A stretch of DNA of 64,000 nucleotides from Gemmatimonas phototrophica (GTDB taxonomy: Bacteria; Gemmatimonadota; Gemmatimonadetes; Gemmatimonadales; Gemmatimonadaceae), in assembly GCA_945869195.1 (NCBI GenBank), contig CAMBNV010000001.1, forward strand, positions 372,001-436,000, read 5' to 3'. Position 1 is the stretch's first letter. Each line of letters begins with the position of its first letter. Positions 61,014-64,000 of this stretch are shown here, piece after piece. Under the pieces are notes generated by a model. The model had not been told where the DNA came from and searched no databases. It saw only the letters and a list, made by a program, of their open reading frames with translations. The position numbers were made by a program, and so were the translations under genes.

Positions 61014-62651
61014 ATGACGGCGCTCCCCCTGTCCAAGTTCGGGTTTCGTGGAGTCTTCCGCGATGACGCCGAGGCACGCGCGGTCTACAGTGAGGCCGCT
61101 GGCGTGGCGCGTATCATGCCGCTGGCGGTGGCCGTTCCCGTCGACGTCGACGACGTGGCGTCACTCGTCCGCTGGGCCGCCGCCAGTCGGGTCCCGCTGA
61201 TCCCGCGCGGTTCAGGAAGTTCGGTGGCTAACGGCGCAGTCGGCAGTGGCGTGATCGTGGATCTTGGGCGGTTAGCAGAGCTCGGCACTCTGGTCGCGGG
61301 GCGCCGTCGGCTCGTGGCTGGGGCGGCCGTAATCCGCCAGGCATTGCAGGATGCCGCCGGGTCGCAACAACTGAGCTTTCCCGTCGACCCCTCGAGCAGC
61401 ACGTTCGCGACGATTGGCGGGATGGTGGCCACGCACGCCGCGGGCGCGCGCACCGTTCACTATGGCCAACTGCGCGACTGGATCGCTGGCGTAGAGTGTG
61501 TCTTCGCTGACGGAACGCGCGCCTGGGTGCGGCGAGGGGAGCCGTTGCTTCCGGTGCCAGCACTGCGGCGCTTCGTCGACGACGTCGCGCCGAAGGTGAT
61601 GGCGACCGACCCTTCGTTGCTCCGGCACAGCGGCGTGCGAAAGGAATCCTCTGGGTACGCACTGGGCGCCTTTGCACGAACCTCAGACGTGGTCGACGTA
61701 ATCATCGGCAGCGAGGGCACCCTCGCGATCATCACGGCGGTGGAGGTACGGCTCACACCGAGGGCAGGAGCAACCGCGACACTGCTCGCTGGCTTCGCAG
61801 ACCTCGCCGCCGCCGCTGCCACGGCGATACAGCTCGCCGCGCTTGGCGCGAGTGCGGTAGAGCTGCTAGACCAGAGCTTCCTCGAAATTGCGGCGAGCGG
61901 GAGCCTGCCGTTGCCGATCGTGCTCCCGCCAGGACTGGAGGCGGTGTTAATCGTCGAGGCGGAGGCGTCCGATGACGATGCCGCACAGCGCGCCGTTGGG
62001 CACCTGCGCGAGTGCGCCGTAGTCGGCGGCGCGGTGCACATCGCGACGGCCATGAGCACCGAGGAGGATGCCCGGCTCTGGCAACTTCGGCATGCGGCGA
62101 GCCCGATCCTGAATGAACTCGCGCCACGACTCCAGAGCCTGCAGCTCGTTGAGGATGGTTGCGTCCCACCCGAACATTTCGCGGAATACGTGCGGGCGGC
62201 GCGCACAGCACTCGAGCGCGCCCGATTCAAGGGCGTGATCTTCGGCCATGCCGGCGACGCACATGCGCATGTGAACGCGCTCGTGGATACGAGCGAGCCC
62301 GACTGGCGATCCCGCTGCGAACAGCTACTCGACGAGGTGACGGCGGTCGTCACGCGGCTCGGCGGCACGTTGGCCGGCGAGCATGGTGACGGTCGACTCC
62401 GGACGCCGTTGATGGCGCGCACCTGGTCGCCGGAAGCGATGGCGCTCTTCGCGGCCACCAAAACGGCGTTCGATCCGGAGGGGATTTTCAATCCCGGGGT
62501 GAAGGTGCCGCTTGCTGGAGTGTCGGAGCTGGGGGACATGAAGTACGATCCGGCGTTGGCACCCCTGCCCGAGGCGGCGCGCGCGGCGCTCGACCTTGTC
62601 GTGCGGGAGAAGGGTTGGGCGCGCCACCGATTGGATCTCCTCCTGCGGTGA
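61014..62651 (+). CDS. FAD-linked oxidase, D-lactate/glycolate dehydrogenase type
   Basis: 545 residues. The FAD_binding_4 domain shows LIPRGSGSSVANGAV and FATIGGMVATHAAGAR, and the FAD-oxidase C-terminal domain shows FGHAGDAHAHVN and AGEHGDGRL. It oxidises a 2-hydroxyacid and passes electrons to quinone or cytochrome. Unlike some Fe-S fused forms there is no cysteine cluster at the C-terminus. It follows the squalene synthase by 52 bp. Confidence 0.9.
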   Translation: MTALPLSKFGFRGVFRDDAEARAVYSEAAGVARIMPLAVAVPVDVDDVASLVRWAAASRVPLIPRGSGSSVANGAVGSGVIVDLGRLAELGTLVAGRRRLVAGAAVIRQALQDAAGSQQLSFPVDPSSSTFATIGGMVATHAAGARTVHYGQLRDWIAGVECVFADGTRAWVRRGEPLLPVPALRRFVDDVAPKVMATDPSLLRHSGVRKESSGYALGAFARTSDVVDVIIGSEGTLAIITAVEVRLTPRAGATATLLAGFADLAAAAATAIQLAALGASAVELLDQSFLEIAASGSLPLPIVLPPGLEAVLIVEAEASDDDAAQRAVGHLRECAVVGGAVHIATAMSTEEDARLWQLRHAASPILNELAPRLQSLQLVEDGCVPPEHFAEYVRAARTALERARFKGVIFGHAGDAHAHVNALVDTSEPDWRSRCEQLLDEVTAVVTRLGGTLAGEHGDGRLRTPLMARTWSPEAMALFAATKTAFDPEGIFNPGVKVPLAGVSELGDMKYDPALAPLPEAARAALDLVVREKGWARHRLDLLLR

Positions 62652-62765
62652 CCCGGGAGCAGTCGGTGGGAGGCGCCACTACGCTGGTCGAGGCATCGCC
62701 ATGCCGCTCGCGCTAACTTTCCTTCTCCTGCCTCCTGCTTTTCATCTTTCATCGGCCGTTCGACC

Positions 62766-63521
62766 ATGCCCCACTTCTATTCCGAGCCCAAGGTCAGCGT
62801 CCTCTCCCGACCGAGTTTCATGGCACCCGGCCACCTGCCCGTCCAGTGGATGGGCGAGAGCACTGACGGTGAGCGGCTCGCTGAGTTCGCGGGGCGACTC
62901 TGCTACATGAGCCAGAAAAATCCTGCCAGTCGCACCACGCGGGATTACCTCGAGAACATCAAGAAGCAGGGACACGGGTCGGTTCTCGAGCATGCGAACT
63001 ATTCGCTGTTGATCGAGGGAGTGAGCCGATCACTGACGCATGAGTTGGTGCGGCATCGGGCGGGGTTCTCCTATTCGCAACTGTCACAGCGCTACGTGGA
63101 CGAGTCTGACGCTGCGTTCGTCGTCCCGCCCGCGATTATCGGCGACGAAGCGCTCACCGCCGCGTGGAAGGGACAGATCGAGTCGGCGCAAGCGACCTAT
63201 ATCACGCTCGTCGAGAAGCTGATGGACCGCTACCAGTGGGTGGACGACAAGATCCATCGCCGGAAAATGGCGCGTGAGGCAGCGCGCGGTGTGCTGCCCA
63301 ACTCGACCGAGACCAAGATTGTCGTGACCGCCAATGCGCGCGGCTGGCGGACGCTGCTGGAGCTGCGGTCGAGCGAGGGGGCCGAGTTCGAGATCCGTCG
63401 CATGGCCGTGATGGTCCTGCGCATCTTGCAGACCGAGGCGCCAGCGTTCTTCTCGGACTTTGAGACGTATGTCGCTCCCGATCGCGCGGAGGCGGCGCGG
63501 ATCGCATATCACAAGGTGTGA
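62766..63521 (+). CDS. thyX: FAD-dependent thymidylate synthase ThyX
   Basis: 251 residues. The ThyX signature is RHRAGFSYSQLSQRY (96-110), close to but one residue longer than the RHRx7S pattern. LEHANYSLLIEG and NSTETKIVVTANARGWRTLLELR are typical of the FAD and dUMP sites. It makes dTMP with methylene-tetrahydrofolate and NADPH. The 114 bp upstream are pyrimidine-rich and hold no gene. Bases 63522-63631 after it are empty. Confidence 0.96.
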   Translation: MPHFYSEPKVSVLSRPSFMAPGHLPVQWMGESTDGERLAEFAGRLCYMSQKNPASRTTRDYLENIKKQGHGSVLEHANYSLLIEGVSRSLTHELVRHRAGFSYSQLSQRYVDESDAAFVVPPAIIGDEALTAAWKGQIESAQATYITLVEKLMDRYQWVDDKIHRRKMAREAARGVLPNSTETKIVVTANARGWRTLLELRSSEGAEFEIRRMAVMVLRILQTEAPAFFSDFETYVAPDRAEAARIAYHKV

Positions 63522-63631
63522 GCGGCGCCCCATCACGGCCGACTGGCACACCCACTAGTTAGCAGGGCCGACCGCTGCAGGCGGCTCCGCGTTCGTCAAC
63601 GCTTGGTGTGGTCCCGATCCGACTGATGCCG

Positions 63632-64000
63632 TTATTCGTTGTCGAAGTTCCCGGCATCGGCCTCGCGGACCGCCTCCAGGATATCCGAAGCGCGGTTCGT
63701 CGCGCCGCCTCCCGCGAGCTGGAACGACAGCGCTCGGCTCGTTCCCTCTGGCCAGTCAGGCATGAGTAGCCCGGCGATCAGCCGTCGGATCGCTTGGCCC
63801 CCGTCGAGCAGCAGGGTCCTCGCGGTCTCGTGGAGGACGTTGAGCGGGATGTGGAGATCAGCGCGAATGAGCTGTCCGGTGGAGCGGTCGTGCCAGGCAG
63901 AGTCGCCCACGGCTCCGGAAGCCTCGCTCACGCTCATCTCGCGTGTCGCGTCAGCTGCGAACTGACCCTTCCTAGCCTCGACAGCGGCGGCGAGCGCCAG
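63632..64000 (-). CDS. Hypothetical protein, N-terminus outside the window
   Basis: The minus-strand frame is open without stop from the window edge, so the ATG at 63937 is probably internal and the gene continues beyond 64000. The visible 122 residues contain ADLHIPLNVLHETARTLLLD and RLIAGLLMPDWPEGTSRALSF. No known motif. Composition is normal for the region. Confidence 0.5.
   Translation of the reverse strand: MALAAAVEARKGQFAADATREMSVSEASGAVGDSAWHDRSTGQLIRADLHIPLNVLHETARTLLLDGGQAIRRLIAGLLMPDWPEGTSRALSFQLAGGGATNRASDILEAVREADAGNFDNE

Noticed and set aside
1-64000. tRNA, rRNA, CRISPR arrays, insertion sequences or prophage genes
   Set aside because: I looked through the intergenic intervals and translated frames and saw no cloverleaf-like, repeat-spacer, transposase or integrase signal. 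A tRNA or covariance search was not possible, so a missed small RNA cannot be excluded.

Overview
The window is a GC-rich bacterial chromosome segment packed with protein genes on both strands. Most likely it comes from Gemmatimonadota or a close relative. The clues are a DUF5916 outer-membrane protein, a very large amidohydrolase with beta-propeller (PD40/TolB-like) repeats, several secreted amidohydrolase paralogs, 6-bladed beta-propeller lipoproteins, two DinB-fold proteins, a mycobacterial-type (type F) succinate dehydrogenase, a caa3-type oxidase and ThyX instead of ThyA. This assignment is inference from gene content, not from a marker search. I saw no rRNA, tRNA, CRISPR array, integrase, transposase or prophage.

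Layout. 0-8 kb: the end of a DUF5916 gene, a short asparaginase-fold protein, rsmD, and a translationally coupled secreted amidohydrolase/amidase pair. 8-12 kb: sdhCAB plus a TPR-like gene, behind a leader carrying a 62-nt nested inverted repeat. 12-17 kb: small genes (YaeQ, lipoprotein cytochrome c, DinB, rhomboid), then a two-gene unit of DUF2239 and a MATE exporter whose promoter carries a perfect palindrome over the -10 box. 17-22.9 kb: leuS, a glycosylasparaginase, and an aspartate ammonia-lyase fused to a cyclic-nucleotide-binding-like domain. 23-28.2 kb: coxBACD-ctaG. 28.4-36 kb: dacB, a lysine-6-dehydrogenase-like gene, and a threonine dehydratase/protein kinase/degenerate retropepsin unit. 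35.9-38.1 kb: two gene remnants flanking a propeller lipoprotein. 38.2-42.7 kb: three overlapping amidohydrolase paralogs, of which only the middle one keeps the HxH metal motif. 42.8-47.3 kb: gyrA, an MscS-like membrane protein and a secreted glycine-rich protein. 47.4-51.4 kb: a zinc-ribbon protein, an MDR reductase, and the E2 and E3 of a 2-oxoacid dehydrogenase without E1. 51.5-54.3 kb: DinB, an ECF sigma factor coupled to a small cysteine-free protein (followed by a UUCG-loop terminator), and a CoA-transferase. 54.4-55.3 kb: an AT-rich promoter, a histone H1/PhaF-like protein and a strong hairpin. 55.3-63.5 kb: a co-directional run with an M20 peptidase, an RNase HI variant, three uncharacterised envelope or zinc-ribbon proteins, a squalene/phytoene synthase, a GlcD-type oxidase and thyX. 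The last gene runs off the window.

Respiration is the strongest theme. A heme-free type F complex II is predicted to feed quinone, and a cytochrome c-fused aa3 oxidase with its own CtaG sits 12 kb away. A second theme is peptide and amino-acid use: amidase, asparaginases, aspartase, threonine dehydratase, lysine dehydrogenase, M20 peptidase and secreted amidohydrolases. The observations I would follow first are the DUF2239-MATE unit as an uncharacterised repressor/exporter pair, the cNMP-aspartase fusion, the amidohydrolase triad with lost metal ligands, the H1-like protein, and the deletion scar of an efflux operon.
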